Positions 37,070 to 46,722 of a stretch of DNA of 64,000 nucleotides are shown here, one piece after another. Source of the stretch: Nocardioides mangrovi (GTDB taxonomy: Bacteria; Actinomycetota; Actinomycetes; Propionibacteriales; Nocardioidaceae); the NCBI RefSeq assembly GCF_020073815.1, contig NZ_JAIQZJ010000006.1, positions 248,001-312,000 on the forward strand. Reading direction: 5' to 3'. The position numbers and the translations under genes are program-made. Positions within the stretch are counted from its first letter, which is position 1. Every line of letters starts with the position of its first letter. A model generated the notes under the pieces. The model ran no database searches. It was not told the origin of the DNA and saw only the letters and a program-made list of their open reading frames with translations.

Positions 37070-38560
37070 GTGAGGCCGCACCACGAGATCGAGACGACCT
37101 TCGCGCCCGGGGAGGACGCCACGGTCCCGGACCTGACCGTCGTCGACGGGGTGGACGAGGTCCGCGACGCGGGCACCGTCCTCCTCGAGGCCGTCTACCA
37201 CGACACCCCGGACCTGCGGTTGGAGCGCGCCGGGGTGAGCCTGCGTCGCCGCACCGGCGGCGAGGACGAGGGCTGGCACCTCAAGGTCCCGGCCGGGACC
37301 GGGCGCGACGAGTACGCCCGTCCCCTCGACGACGCGTCGACCCCGCCGCGGTCGCTGAGCGACCTCGCGCTCGGCTGGACGCGGGGCGCCGCGCTGGGGC
37401 CGGTCGCGACGATCACCACCGAGCGCCGGCGCCTGCACCTGCTCGGGCCCGAGGGCGACGTGCTCGCCGAGCTGGCCGACGACCGGGTCCGCGCCGACCG
37501 CGAGGCCTGGCGGGAGTGGGAGGTCGAGCTCGTCCTCGGTGACGCCGACCTGCTCGCCGCAGTCGCGGCCGAGCTCGCCGACCGGGGCGTTCGGCGCGCG
37601 GCCGTGACCCGCAAGATCGAGCGCGCCCTCGGCAGTGCGGTGCCGGTCCCGCCCAGGCTGCGCAAGCCGAAGCGTGACCGGCCGGTCGCACGGCTCGTCC
37701 ACCGGCGGCTCGCCGAGCAGGTCGACGCGCTGGCCCGCGAGGACGTCGGCGCCCGGCTCGCGCGGGACGAGGCGGTGCACCAGGTGCGAGTCGCGTCCCG
37801 CCGACTGCGTGCGCTGCTCGGAACCTTCGGTCCGGTGCTCGAGCACGCGGCCACCGAACCGGTGCGGGTCGAGCTGCACTGGCTCGCCGGGGCGCTGGGC
37901 TCCGCCCGCGACGGGGCGGTCGTGCACGAGCGGCTACGCGCGCTGGTCGCCCAGGAGCCCGAGGACCGGCTGCACGGCCCGGTCCTCGAGCGGCTCCGGA
38001 CGACCTACGCCGACCGCGGCAAGGACGAGCTGCGCTCCGTGCTCACCTCCGAGCGCTACCTGTCCCTGCGTGGGCGCCTCGAGCGGCTGGCCGCGGACCC
38101 GCCCTGGACCGAGGCCGCCGACGCGCCGGCCCGCGACGTGGTCCCCGGCCTCCTGCGCCAGGAGGTCCGCCGCTTCCGCAAGCGGCAGCGCGTCGCGTCC
38201 CGTGAGGGGTCGGGCCCGCACGAGCTGCACGACGTGCGCAAGGCCGCGAAGCGGCTCCGTTACGCGGCGGAGGCGGTGGAGCCCGTCGCCGGGAGGGCTG
38301 CGCACCGGCTGGCCGACGACGCCCAGCGGATCGCCTCGCACCTCGGCGACCTCCAGGACGCCGCGGTCACCATCACCGAGCTCCGTGCGCTCGCCCTCGC
38401 GGCGGAACGTGCTGGCGAGCCGAGCTTCACCTACGGCGTGCTCCTGGCGCGCGAGGAGGCGCGCGCGGCCCGCCTCGAGTCGGACTACTGGGCCTGGGAC
38501 ACGCTCGACATGTTGAAGTCGGGCACCAGGAGCGCGGGCATCGCGGTACGGGAGAAGTAG
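37070..38560 (+). CDS. CYTH-CHAD domain protein
   Basis: 496 aa. The CYTH domain (about 1-190) has HHEIETTFAP (the ExExK-like entry), charged strands such as WREWEVEL, and KIERAL. The CHAD domain (about 205-485) has EAVHQVRVASRRLRALL and HELHDVRKAAKRLRYAAE, the conserved His/Arg/Lys helices. CYTH enzymes act on triphosphates; CHAD binds polyphosphate. GTG 37070 has TAGACA (37058-37063) 6 nt upstream. The last 76 nt overlap the convergent TldE-like gene. Confidence 0.92.
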   Translation: MRPHHEIETTFAPGEDATVPDLTVVDGVDEVRDAGTVLLEAVYHDTPDLRLERAGVSLRRRTGGEDEGWHLKVPAGTGRDEYARPLDDASTPPRSLSDLALGWTRGAALGPVATITTERRRLHLLGPEGDVLAELADDRVRADREAWREWEVELVLGDADLLAAVAAELADRGVRRAAVTRKIERALGSAVPVPPRLRKPKRDRPVARLVHRRLAEQVDALAREDVGARLARDEAVHQVRVASRRLRALLGTFGPVLEHAATEPVRVELHWLAGALGSARDGAVVHERLRALVAQEPEDRLHGPVLERLRTTYADRGKDELRSVLTSERYLSLRGRLERLAADPPWTEAADAPARDVVPGLLRQEVRRFRKRQRVASREGSGPHELHDVRKAAKRLRYAAEAVEPVAGRAAHRLADDAQRIASHLGDLQDAAVTITELRALALAAERAGEPSFTYGVLLAREEARAARLESDYWAWDTLDMLKSGTRSAGIAVREK

Positions 38561-39885
38561 TCGTCGCCCCACTCGCGGCTGAACGCCGGCCCGGTCGCCG
38601 AGGCGTCCGTGAACCGGTTGAGGATGTCGATCGGGCTCTCGTTGAAGCGGTAGTTGTTGACCGCGCCCGTGATCTCGCCGCCCTCGACGAGGTAGACGCC
38701 GTCGCGGGTGAGCCCGGTGAGCAGGAGGGTCTGCGGGTCGACCTCGCGGATGTACCAGAGGCAGGTGACCAGCAGCCCGCGCTCGGTGCGGGCGACGAGG
38801 TCGTCGACGCCGCCGGTCGCGCCGTCGACGTCGAGCACGAGGTTGTCGATCGCGGGAGTGACCGGCTGGCCGGTCATCGCTGCGGAGTGGCGGGTCTGCA
38901 GCAGCGACGTCAGCTCGCCGCCACGGATCCAGTCGGTGCTGGTCAGCGGCAGTCCGTTGTCGAAGACCGACGACTCGTTGCCCGAGCGGGTCGCGACCTC
39001 GAAGGGCGAGCACTCCAGGCCGGGGTACGCCGGGTCGGAGTAGAGCCGCACGCTCGGCCGCGCGATCCGCTGGCCGATGCGGGTGCCGCCGCCGCGCTGG
39101 CTGTAGACCGACTGCCCCTCGTGGGCGGTGCGCGCGCCGGCGTACCAGTAGGCGTCGATCATCAGGTCGGCCATCGCGATCGGCGGCAGGATCGTGTCGT
39201 AGCGCCCGGCGGGCAGGTCGATGCGGCGCTCGGCCCACGCCAGCCGACGGGCGAGCTCGTCGTCGAGGGCCAGCGGGTCGACGTCGGAGAAGTCGCGGGT
39301 CGCGGCACCCACCCAGGCGCTGCGGGTCAGGTCGGCGGACTTGCCGGTGACCCCGACGTGGCCGGTCGGCTGCACGTGCCGCAGCCGGACGCCGGTCGAG
39401 GAGCCGAGGTAGGTCGTGGTCATCTCGTGGTTGACGAAGCCGTAGAGCACCCGGCCGGCCCCGCGGGCGCGACCGAACGCCTCGCCGAGCGCGGGTGCGA
39501 CTGCGTCGTACACGTGGACGTCGGTCGGGACCGGCGGCTCGTCCCAGTCGGGGGAGACGGCGTCGCGGGCCAGCGGGTTGGCGTCCTCGGCCGGGTCGGC
39601 GTCGCGGGCGGCGGCGTCGGCCGCCTCGACCAGCGCGCTCAGCCCGTCGAGGGTGGTGACCGATCCGGTCATCGACCCGGTCGCGACCTTGTCGCCGGAG
39701 CCGACGAACGAGACGACCGTGACGTCGACGCCGGCCATCACGCCGTTGGTGGTCAAGGTGTTGTTGGCCCAACGGAGGTTGGCGCTGGTGTGGTCGCGGA
39801 CCAGGACGATGCAGTCGTCGGCGCGGCTGGTCGCCAGGGCGTGCTCGACGAACGCCTGCGGCGTGGCCGGGGTCGTGGTGGTCAT
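38485..39885 (-). CDS. TldE/PmbA-like metallopeptidase subunit
   Basis: 466 aa, the non-catalytic partner of TldD in the TldD/TldE heterodimer, which trims unfolded peptides through a narrow channel. It lacks the HExxxH zinc motif, as expected. GAVNNYRFNESPIDIL and GLTRDGVYLVEGGEI are typical C-terminal segments. The ATG overlaps the TldD-like stop by 1 nt. The 3' end overlaps the CYTH-CHAD gene by 76 nt. Confidence 0.9.
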   Translation of the reverse strand: MTTTTPATPQAFVEHALATSRADDCIVLVRDHTSANLRWANNTLTTNGVMAGVDVTVVSFVGSGDKVATGSMTGSVTTLDGLSALVEAADAAARDADPAEDANPLARDAVSPDWDEPPVPTDVHVYDAVAPALGEAFGRARGAGRVLYGFVNHEMTTTYLGSSTGVRLRHVQPTGHVGVTGKSADLTRSAWVGAATRDFSDVDPLALDDELARRLAWAERRIDLPAGRYDTILPPIAMADLMIDAYWYAGARTAHEGQSVYSQRGGGTRIGQRIARPSVRLYSDPAYPGLECSPFEVATRSGNESSVFDNGLPLTSTDWIRGGELTSLLQTRHSAAMTGQPVTPAIDNLVLDVDGATGGVDDLVARTERGLLVTCLWYIREVDPQTLLLTGLTRDGVYLVEGGEITGAVNNYRFNESPIDILNRFTDASATGPAFSREWGDDYFSRTAMPALLVPDFNMSSVSQAQ

Positions 39886-41420
39886 CAGTGGGCCGCCTCG
39901 TCGGTGGTGTTGAGGATCCGCACGCCGCGGAAGAGCGCGGTCGGGCAGCCGTGGCTGACGGCCGCGACCTGCCCGGGCTGGGCCTTGCCGCAGTTGAACG
40001 CGCCGCCGAGCACCCACGTGTCGGGGCCGCCCACCGCCTCCATCGAGCGCCAGAAGTCCGTCGTCGTCGCCTGGTACGCCGCGTCGCGGACCTGGCCGGC
40101 CAGCTCGCCGTCGACGATCTTGTAGAAGCGCTGCCCGGTGAACTGGAAGTTGAATCGCTGCATGTCGATCGACCACGACTTGTCGCCCACGACGTAGAGG
40201 CCGCGCTCGACCCGGCCGATCAGCTCCTCGGTCGACGGGCCGTCGGCAGCCGGCTGGAGCGAGACGTTGGCCATCCGTTGGATGGGGATGTGGCCGGGGG
40301 AGTCGGCGTAGGCGCAGCCGTTGGACCGGCCTGTCCCATCAGGTCCAGGATTGAGGTCGGGGTGCATGAGGCCCATCGCCCGGTCGAGCTGGTAGCCGAC
40401 GAACGTGCCGTCGCGGACCAGGTCCCACTGCTGGCACTCGACGCCCTCGTCGTCGTACCCGATCGTCGCGAGGCCGTGCTCGACGGTGCGGTCGCCGGTG
40501 ACGTTCATGACCGGGGAGCCGTACTGCAGGTTGCCGATCAGGTCCGGCGTCGCGAAGGACGTGCCAGCGTAGTTGGCCTCGTAGCCCAGTGCACGATCGA
40601 GCTCGGTGGCGTGCCCGATCGACTCGTGGATGGTGAGCCAGAGGTTGGAGGGATGGATGACGAGGTCGTGGGTGCCGGCCTCGACGCCCGGCGCCTTGAG
40701 CTTCTCCGCGAGCAGCTCGGGGACCTGCTCGATCTCGCCGTCCCAGTCCCAGCTGTGCTCGCCGCCGGTGAGGTACTCCCAGCCGCGGCCGACCGGCGGA
40801 GCGATGCTGGCCATCGAGTCGAAGGTGTCGGCGCCCGCGCCCATCGCCTCGAACCCCGGCTGGAGCCGGACCCGCTGCTGGGTGGTGCGGGTGCCGGTGA
40901 GATCGGCGTAGTACTTGTTCTCGAAGACCTGGAGCAGGAACGCCGACGCGTGGTCGACGGCCGCGCCCTCGCACAGCCGGTTGGTCCAGTCGATGAGCAG
41001 CGCGGCCTTCTCGGCGGTGGGCACCGACAGGGGGTCGATCTCGTACGACGAGATCCACTCGGCGTCGGCGTGCACGGGCTCCGGTGCCAGCTCGACCGGC
41101 GCGGTGGTCATCTCGGCGGCCACCCGGGCGACCGCGACGGCGGTCTCGGCGACCCGGGCCGCCTCGTCGGGGGTCAGGACGACGCCGGCGGCGAAGCCCC
41201 ATGCGCCGCCGTGCAGCACCCGGACCGCGAAGCCGAGGTCCTCGGTGTCCGACGCCCCCTGCAGGACGCCGTCACGGACGGCGAGCTCCTGGTAGCGCAC
41301 CCGCTCGAAGCGGAAGTCGGCGTGCGTCGCGCCGAGCTCCTGCGCCCGCGCGAGCGCGACGTCGCCGAGGTGGCGGTGGGGAAGTGCGGTGAACGACGGA
41401 TCCAGCACGCGAGCGCCCAT
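39885..41420 (-). CDS. tldD: TldD-like zinc metallopeptidase
   Basis: 511 aa. The zinc motif HESIGHATELD (about residues 263-274) replaces E. coli HExxxH in the expected place. ADSPGHIPIQRMANVSLQP lies in the C-terminal half. Partner of the TldE-like protein downstream. ATG 41420 has TAGGTT (plus-strand 41428-41433) 7 nt before it. No RiPP precursor or modifying enzyme is next to it, so it is probably a housekeeping pair. Confidence 0.92.
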   Translation of the reverse strand: MGARVLDPSFTALPHRHLGDVALARAQELGATHADFRFERVRYQELAVRDGVLQGASDTEDLGFAVRVLHGGAWGFAAGVVLTPDEAARVAETAVAVARVAAEMTTAPVELAPEPVHADAEWISSYEIDPLSVPTAEKAALLIDWTNRLCEGAAVDHASAFLLQVFENKYYADLTGTRTTQQRVRLQPGFEAMGAGADTFDSMASIAPPVGRGWEYLTGGEHSWDWDGEIEQVPELLAEKLKAPGVEAGTHDLVIHPSNLWLTIHESIGHATELDRALGYEANYAGTSFATPDLIGNLQYGSPVMNVTGDRTVEHGLATIGYDDEGVECQQWDLVRDGTFVGYQLDRAMGLMHPDLNPGPDGTGRSNGCAYADSPGHIPIQRMANVSLQPAADGPSTEELIGRVERGLYVVGDKSWSIDMQRFNFQFTGQRFYKIVDGELAGQVRDAAYQATTTDFWRSMEAVGGPDTWVLGGAFNCGKAQPGQVAAVSHGCPTALFRGVRILNTTDEAAH

Positions 41421-41494
41421 GTGGTCGAACCTACCGAACGTCCCCGCCGGGGATCAGCCCGATTAGCCCGCGGCGCTCCGGGTACGGCGTCGTC

Positions 41495-41974
41495 ATGACC
41501 GCCGACGACGCGACCGACCACAAGCTGCTCGAGGTGATCGGTGAGATCCCGATCGCGATGATGACGACGTACGGGCCCGATGGGGCGCGCAGCGTGCCGA
41601 TGGCGCGCCAGGAGGTCGATCCGTCCGCCGAGCTGTGGTTCATCACCGCGCGCGACACGGCGCACGTCCGCGCGATCGGCGCGGATCCCACCGTGACCCT
41701 CACCTTCTCCGCGCGCGACAAGTGGGCGGCGGCGTACGGCCGCGCGAGCGTGGTGGATGACGAGGCGAAGCTGAAGGAGCTGTGGACGACCTTCGCCGAG
41801 GCGTGGCTCCCGGGAGGACCCGAGGACCCGAACGCGACCCTGATCCGCGTGGACCTGCAGTCCGGCGAGTACTGGGACACGCCCGGGGGCACGGTCGCGT
41901 CGCTGATCAGCTTCGCCAAGACCAAGCTGACCGGCGACACGTACGACGCCGAGCACGGCTCGACCCAGCTCTAG
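41495..41974 (+). CDS. Pyridoxamine 5'-phosphate oxidase-family (general stress) protein
   Basis: 159 aa split-barrel flavin-binding protein of the general stress protein 26 type: IPIAMMTTYGPDGARSVPMA, LWFITARDTAHVRAI, VTLTFSARDKWAAAYGRASV. It may bind FMN or F420; not a vitamin B6 enzyme. ATG 41495 has TACGGC (41483-41488) 6 nt upstream. It ends 8 nt before the converging methyltransferase. Confidence 0.87.
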   Translation: MTADDATDHKLLEVIGEIPIAMMTTYGPDGARSVPMARQEVDPSAELWFITARDTAHVRAIGADPTVTLTFSARDKWAAAYGRASVVDDEAKLKELWTTFAEAWLPGGPEDPNATLIRVDLQSGEYWDTPGGTVASLISFAKTKLTGDTYDAEHGSTQL

Positions 41975-41982
41975 GTCGTCGC

Positions 41983-42744
41983 TCAGGCGCGTCCGACCGC
42001 GCACCACGCGGTGCCGCTGATCGTGATCGGGCCGTCCCCGAGCAGCCGGCGCGCGGTGGCCGCCAGGCGCTCTCGGCCGGCGTCGTCGAGCGACGCGACG
42101 TAGTCGCCGGCAGGGCCGACCCCCCAGGTGTAGGGCTCCCACCACTCCTCGAAGGTCGCGTGCGGCAGGTGGACCGTGAGCGCCAGCTGCCGGACGTCGG
42201 CCAGCCCCGCCTCGCGGAAGATGGCGACGAGGTCGCCGCTGCGCTGCCCGGCCAGTCCGGACTCGTCGTACGCACCGGGATCGAACTCGGTGACCACCCG
42301 CCAGAAGGGGGACAGCGGTCCCGATCCGCCGGAGGCGTGGTCCCAGGCGGTGGCGGCGACCGGAGCGCCGGGCCGGGCGACCCGGGCCATCTCGCGGAGC
42401 CCGGCGACGGCGTCGGACATGAACGGGACGACGAGCTGGGCGAGGACGACGTCGAAGGAGTCGTCGTCGAACGGCAGCTGCTCCGCCGGCGCCTGACGGA
42501 CGTCGACGCCGGGGAGTCGCTCGCGGGCGGCGGCGACGAAGGGTGGCGACGGGTCCGCGGCGGCGACGTGGTCGGCGCCGAGGAGCTCGACCAGGTGGCG
42601 GGTGAGGACACCGGGTCCGCAGCCGACGTCGAGCGCGCGGTCACCGGGCTCGGGTCCCACGGCGGCGAGGAGCTCGGGCGCCAGCAGGGTGGAGTAGCGG
42701 CCCATGAACCGGTCGTAAGCGTCGGCGGCCACGTCGAAGGCCAT
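41983..42744 (-). CDS. Class I SAM-dependent methyltransferase
   Basis: 253 aa. The SAM-binding motif I is ALDVGCGPGVLTRHLVELLG (about residues 36-55), and FDVVLAQLVVPFMSD is motif IV. It resembles the UbiE/small-molecule methyltransferase group; substrate unknown. ATG 42744 has TAGCGT (plus-strand 42751-42756) 6 nt before it, so it is probably leaderless with its own promoter. Confidence 0.88.
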   Translation of the reverse strand: MAFDVAADAYDRFMGRYSTLLAPELLAAVGPEPGDRALDVGCGPGVLTRHLVELLGADHVAAADPSPPFVAAARERLPGVDVRQAPAEQLPFDDDSFDVVLAQLVVPFMSDAVAGLREMARVARPGAPVAATAWDHASGGSGPLSPFWRVVTEFDPGAYDESGLAGQRSGDLVAIFREAGLADVRQLALTVHLPHATFEEWWEPYTWGVGPAGDYVASLDDAGRERLAATARRLLGDGPITISGTAWCAVGRA

Positions 42745-42745
42745 G

Positions 42746-42775
42746 CGCTGACGCTACCGCCGGTGGGCGTCAGCG
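42746..42775 (-). terminator. 9-bp hairpin at the end of sbcC
   Basis: CGCTGACGC (42746-42754) pairs with GCGTCAGCG (42767-42775) around a 12-nt loop. It spans the sbcC stop codon and the -10 of the methyltransferase gene, so it may both end the sbcDC transcript and affect the next promoter. Confidence 0.5.
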
Positions 42776-45418
42776 GTCGATGGTCACGGTCGACCCGGTC
42801 CGCGACTTGGCGACCAGCAGCTGGGTGGGGATCCGGTCGCGCATCTCGGCAACGTGGCTGACCACCCCGACCACGCGACCGCCGTCGCGCAGCGAGTCGA
42901 GGGTGTCCATCACGTCGTCGAGGGTGTCGGCGTCGAGCGCCCCGAAGCCCTCGTCGACGAAGAGCGTGTCGAGGTCGGCGCCGCCGGCCTCCTGGGTGAC
43001 GACGTCGGCGAGGCCGAGCGCGAGCGCGAGGGAGACCACGAAGGTCTCGCCGCCCGACAGGGTCGCCGGGTCGCGGGCCTCGCCGGACCAGTCGTCGCGG
43101 ACCACGAGGCTGAGCCCGCCACGGGTCTCGCCGGCACCCCGGCGGCCGGTGTGCTCGAGGGTGTAGCGGCGGTCGCTCATCCGGTCGAGGCGCTCGTTGG
43201 CGGCCGCGACGACCTGGGCGAGCCGGTAGGCGAGGACGTAGGCCGAGAGGCGCATCTGCAGGCGGTTGTCGGCCGACTTGCCCTCCACGAAGGACGAGAG
43301 CCGGGTGAGCACGTCGAGCTCGTCGCGCAGCGGGCGCCAGGCGGCGACGGCCGTGTCGAGGTCGCCGACCAGGCGGGTCATCCGGTCGGCGCGCACGGTC
43401 CAGGTCGACTCGTCCGCGCGCGCCCGGCCGAGGTCGTGGAGCGCCTGCTGGTGGGCCGCGGTCAGGGCAGGGAGGTCCGGCCGCTCGGCCGCCGCGGCCT
43501 CGTCGGCGCCCGGCTCGGCGAGGACGGCGGCGACGGCGGCCAGCCGGCGGTCGTGCTCGGCGGCGCGCTGGGCGAGGGCGTCGTAGGCACGCTGGTCGAG
43601 GGCGGCCGACAGCGCGGTCTGGACGTCGTCGAGCCCCGCCTCGAGGGTGGCCAGGGTGAGCGCCTGCTCGGCGTCGGCGAGGGCCGCCTCGGTGGCCGCG
43701 AGCCGGTCGAGGGCGGCGATCCCGCCCCGAGCCGTGCGCTCGGCCTCCTGGATCTCCTCGAGCCGCTGCTCGTCGTAGTCCGCCAGCTCCTCGCGCAACG
43801 CCGCGGCCTCGAGGCCGAGCGCGTCGAGCCGGGCCGCGACGGCGCCCGTCTCGGTGGCGATCTCGGGCGGCACGGTGTCGACGCGCTCGACCGCGGTGGC
43901 CAGTGCGGTGCGCAGCTCGCGGACCTGGCCGTCGCGGGCGAACTCGGTCGCGGCGGCGTCGTCGGCGGCCTTCTGGGCGGTCTTCTCGGCCGCCTCGTCG
44001 GGGGCGTCGTGCGGCGCCACGGCCTTGTGGGGGTGGTCGCAGGAGCCGCAGACGGGACAGGACCCGCCGACGACCAGGGCGGAGGCGATCTCGGCGGCCA
44101 TGCCGTTGACCCGCTGCTCGCGCAGGCCGATGGCGCGCTCGCGCAGGTCGAGCGTCTGCCGGCGGGCGACGGCGTGCGCCTCCTCGGCGGTGGCGAGCCG
44201 GGCGGTCAGGTCGACCACCAGCTCCCGCGCCGCGAGCTGGGCGCGGGCTGCGGCGTCGGTCAGCTCGAGGGAGCGGGCCTCGAGCCGCTCGGTCTCCGCG
44301 GCGACGGCCGTCAGGCGTCGGGCCCGTGGCTCCAGCGCGCGGATGCGGGCGGCGGCGTCGACCGACGCGGCCACCGCGCGCTCGAGCGACTCGCGGACGA
44401 GCCCCTCCGCCGCGCCCTCGGCCGCGCTGTGGGCCCGGCTCGCTGTGACGGCGACCCGGTGGAGCGGCACCACGCCGGCCGCCCGGCGAGCGGCGTCGAG
44501 GCGACGGAGGCCCTCCGCGTGGTCGTCCTCGGCCGCGGCGAGTCGCTCCCGCTCGGCGGCGGCAGCGTCGACCCGGGCGCGGCGGTCCTGGAGCGCCCGG
44601 GCCCGGTCGAGCTCGGTCCGGGCCGTGGTCTCGAGATCGGCGGCAGCGGCGGCGACCGTGGCGACGTCGGCACGTCGAGCGGTCGCGGTGTCGAGCAGCT
44701 CGCGGGCCCAGGCATCGGGTGCCGGCCCATCGGGGGCGTCGGGCGCGGTGGCGCCGGTGGTCTCGCTGACCCGGCTGACGAGGTCGGCGACGGTCTCGCG
44801 GGCGTCCTCGGCGCGGCGCCGGAGGTCGAGGCGCCGGTCGCGCAGCCACTTCTCGACGTCCTCGAACCGGCCGGTGCGGAAGAGCTGCTGGAGCAGCCGG
44901 TGACGCTCCTCCGAGCGCGCGCGCAGGAACGCCTGGAAGCGACCCTGGGGGAGCATCGCGACCTGGGTGAACTGGGCGACGTTCATGCCGAGCAGCCGGG
45001 ACACGAGGTGGCCCGTCTCGTCGAGCCGCGTCGACAGCGTCACCCACTCGCGGTTGACCCGCTCGGCGATGGTCACCGACGCCTGCTCGGTGGTGGTGCC
45101 CTCGCCGCGCTTCTTGGGCCGCTCCCACGCCGGCGTGCGGACGATCCGGAAGCGCCGGCCCGAGAGGGTCGCCTCGAGCTCGACCTCGGGGCGGACCCCG
45201 GGGGCGGCGAGGTCGGAGCGCAGCCGCTTGGCGGCGTTGCGGTCGCCGGGGACGTCGCCGTAGAGCGCGAAGCAGACGGCGTCGAGCACGCTGGTCTTGC
45301 CCGCCCCGGTGGGCCCGGACAGCAGGAACAGCCCGGCGGTCGAGAGCTGGTCGAAGTCGACGTCGATGGTGCCGGCGAAGGGCCCGAACGCGGTCGCCCG
45401 GAGGCGGTGCAGCCTCAT
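42770..45418 (-). CDS. sbcC: Exonuclease SbcC (Rad50-like ATPase)
   Basis: 882 aa SMC-type ATPase that works with SbcD to open hairpins and process DNA ends. Walker A GPTGAGKT at residues 35-42; long coiled coils on both sides of a zinc hook CPVCGSC near residue 455; the ABC signature LSGGETF near 785 and the Walker B region DTLFVDEGFGALD near 820. ATG 45418 lies 4 nt after the SbcD stop. The antisense strand also stays open, with no sign of being real. Confidence 0.95.
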   Translation of the reverse strand: MRLHRLRATAFGPFAGTIDVDFDQLSTAGLFLLSGPTGAGKTSVLDAVCFALYGDVPGDRNAAKRLRSDLAAPGVRPEVELEATLSGRRFRIVRTPAWERPKKRGEGTTTEQASVTIAERVNREWVTLSTRLDETGHLVSRLLGMNVAQFTQVAMLPQGRFQAFLRARSEERHRLLQQLFRTGRFEDVEKWLRDRRLDLRRRAEDARETVADLVSRVSETTGATAPDAPDGPAPDAWARELLDTATARRADVATVAAAAADLETTARTELDRARALQDRRARVDAAAAERERLAAAEDDHAEGLRRLDAARRAAGVVPLHRVAVTASRAHSAAEGAAEGLVRESLERAVAASVDAAARIRALEPRARRLTAVAAETERLEARSLELTDAAARAQLAARELVVDLTARLATAEEAHAVARRQTLDLRERAIGLREQRVNGMAAEIASALVVGGSCPVCGSCDHPHKAVAPHDAPDEAAEKTAQKAADDAAATEFARDGQVRELRTALATAVERVDTVPPEIATETGAVAARLDALGLEAAALREELADYDEQRLEEIQEAERTARGGIAALDRLAATEAALADAEQALTLATLEAGLDDVQTALSAALDQRAYDALAQRAAEHDRRLAAVAAVLAEPGADEAAAAERPDLPALTAAHQQALHDLGRARADESTWTVRADRMTRLVGDLDTAVAAWRPLRDELDVLTRLSSFVEGKSADNRLQMRLSAYVLAYRLAQVVAAANERLDRMSDRRYTLEHTGRRGAGETRGGLSLVVRDDWSGEARDPATLSGGETFVVSLALALGLADVVTQEAGGADLDTLFVDEGFGALDADTLDDVMDTLDSLRDGGRVVGVVSHVAEMRDRIPTQLLVAKSRTGSTVTIDR

Positions 45419-45422
45419 CGGC

Positions 45423-46604
45423 TCACCACAGCCCGTCCGTGCCGGCCGCCGAGACGAGCACGTCCGCCTCAGGGTCCTCGCAGCAGGCCTCCGTGGCCGC
45501 CTGGAGGAGGGCAGCCTCGGCGTCGCTCGCGGGCGCACCGCGCAGCTCGGCCACGAAGTCGAGCGCGATGGCGTGGTCGGAGCGACCCTGCGGGCGCGCG
45601 GCGGGCACGGCGTGGGCCGAGGCGCCGGCCGGCTCGAACGCGATGACCAGCGTGTGCGGGAAGCGGGCCCGCAGCCGCTCCATCGCCTGCAGCGGACGCA
45701 CCGGGTCGGTGAGCGTGGCCTGGACCCAGGCAGCCTCGTGACGTCGGAGCGTCGGGTCGGCGAGCAGCTCGTCGACGGTGCCGCGGAGTCGGGCGAGCCG
45801 GCGTGGGACCGGGGCCTCGACGAACTCGGCGGCGCTCAGGCCGTCGGCGCCGAGCTCGACCAGCCAGGAGCCCTTGACCTGGTCGACCTCGGAGAAGGAG
45901 TAGGCGATGGGGGAGCCGGAGTAGCGCACCGACTCGGTGAGGGTGTGCCGCCCGTGGAGGTGGCCGAGGGCGGTGTAGTCGACGCCGCTGAAGGTGGAGG
46001 TCGGGACCAGCGAGACGCCACCGACGCTGATGTCGCGCTCGGACTCGCTGGGCTGCGCGCCGGCGACGAAGGCGTGGGCGAGCACCACCGACCGGGTGCC
46101 ACGGGCCCGAGTGGCGTGGTCGGCGCGCACCCGGCGCATGGCTTCGTCCAGCGCGGCCTCGTGGGACCGGGCGGGCAGCCGCCAGGGCTCGCGGACCGCG
46201 TCGGGGTCGAGGTAGGGCAGTCCGTAGACGGCCACGTCGCCGTGCTCGTCGGGGAGCACGACAGGGGTCCCGACGCCGGCCGCGTCGGTGCGGATGAAGA
46301 CGCCGGCCGCGTCGATCAGGCGGGAGCTGAAGCCGAGCCGCTGGGCCGAGTCGTGGTTGCCCGAGGTGATGACGACCCGGGCGCGGCTCGCGGCCAGCCG
46401 GGCGAGGGTCTCGTCGGCGAGCCGCACCGCGTCGACCTGCGGCAGCGCGCGGTCGTAGACGTCGCCCGCGACCACGACGAGGTCCACCCGCTCCCGCTCG
46501 ACGACCTCGAGGAGGTGGTCGACGTACGCAGCCTGGTGCCCCAGCATGCCCTCGCGGTGGAAGGACCGCCCGAGGTGCCAGTCGGAGGTGTGGAGGATGC
46601 GCAC
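45423..46604 (-). CDS. sbcD: Exonuclease SbcD (Mre11-like)
   Basis: 393 aa metallophosphoesterase. Motifs in order: HTSDWHLGRSF (residues 5-15), VVAGDVYDRALP (about 45-56), TSGNHDSAQRL, and LGHLHGRHT. Two Mn2+ ions are expected. GTG 46604 has TAGCGT (plus-strand 46611-46616) 6 nt before it, so it is probably leaderless. First gene of the sbcDC operon. Confidence 0.95.
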   Translation of the reverse strand: MRILHTSDWHLGRSFHREGMLGHQAAYVDHLLEVVERERVDLVVVAGDVYDRALPQVDAVRLADETLARLAASRARVVITSGNHDSAQRLGFSSRLIDAAGVFIRTDAAGVGTPVVLPDEHGDVAVYGLPYLDPDAVREPWRLPARSHEAALDEAMRRVRADHATRARGTRSVVLAHAFVAGAQPSESERDISVGGVSLVPTSTFSGVDYTALGHLHGRHTLTESVRYSGSPIAYSFSEVDQVKGSWLVELGADGLSAAEFVEAPVPRRLARLRGTVDELLADPTLRRHEAAWVQATLTDPVRPLQAMERLRARFPHTLVIAFEPAGASAHAVPAARPQGRSDHAIALDFVAELRGAPASDAEAALLQAATEACCEDPEADVLVSAAGTDGLW

Positions 46605-46674
46605 ACCGCAACGCTAGGAGGCGGCGCCGACACTGCCCGGCACCCCACGCCGGGACCGGCGGATCCGGGTTTGA

Positions 46675-46684
46675 GTACGCGTAC
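46675..46684. promoter_or_regulatory. GTACGCGTAC palindrome between sbcD and the membrane protein
   Basis: A 10-bp perfect palindrome; the wider TGAGTACGCGTACGCA is 15/16 symmetric. It lies about 60 nt upstream of sbcD and 38 nt upstream of ATG 46723, a natural place for a regulator of the divergent genes. No protein can be assigned. Confidence 0.35.
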
Positions 46685-46722
46685 GCATGTGGGCAGGCGC
46701 GCCGCGCGCCGAGACTCGCGGC

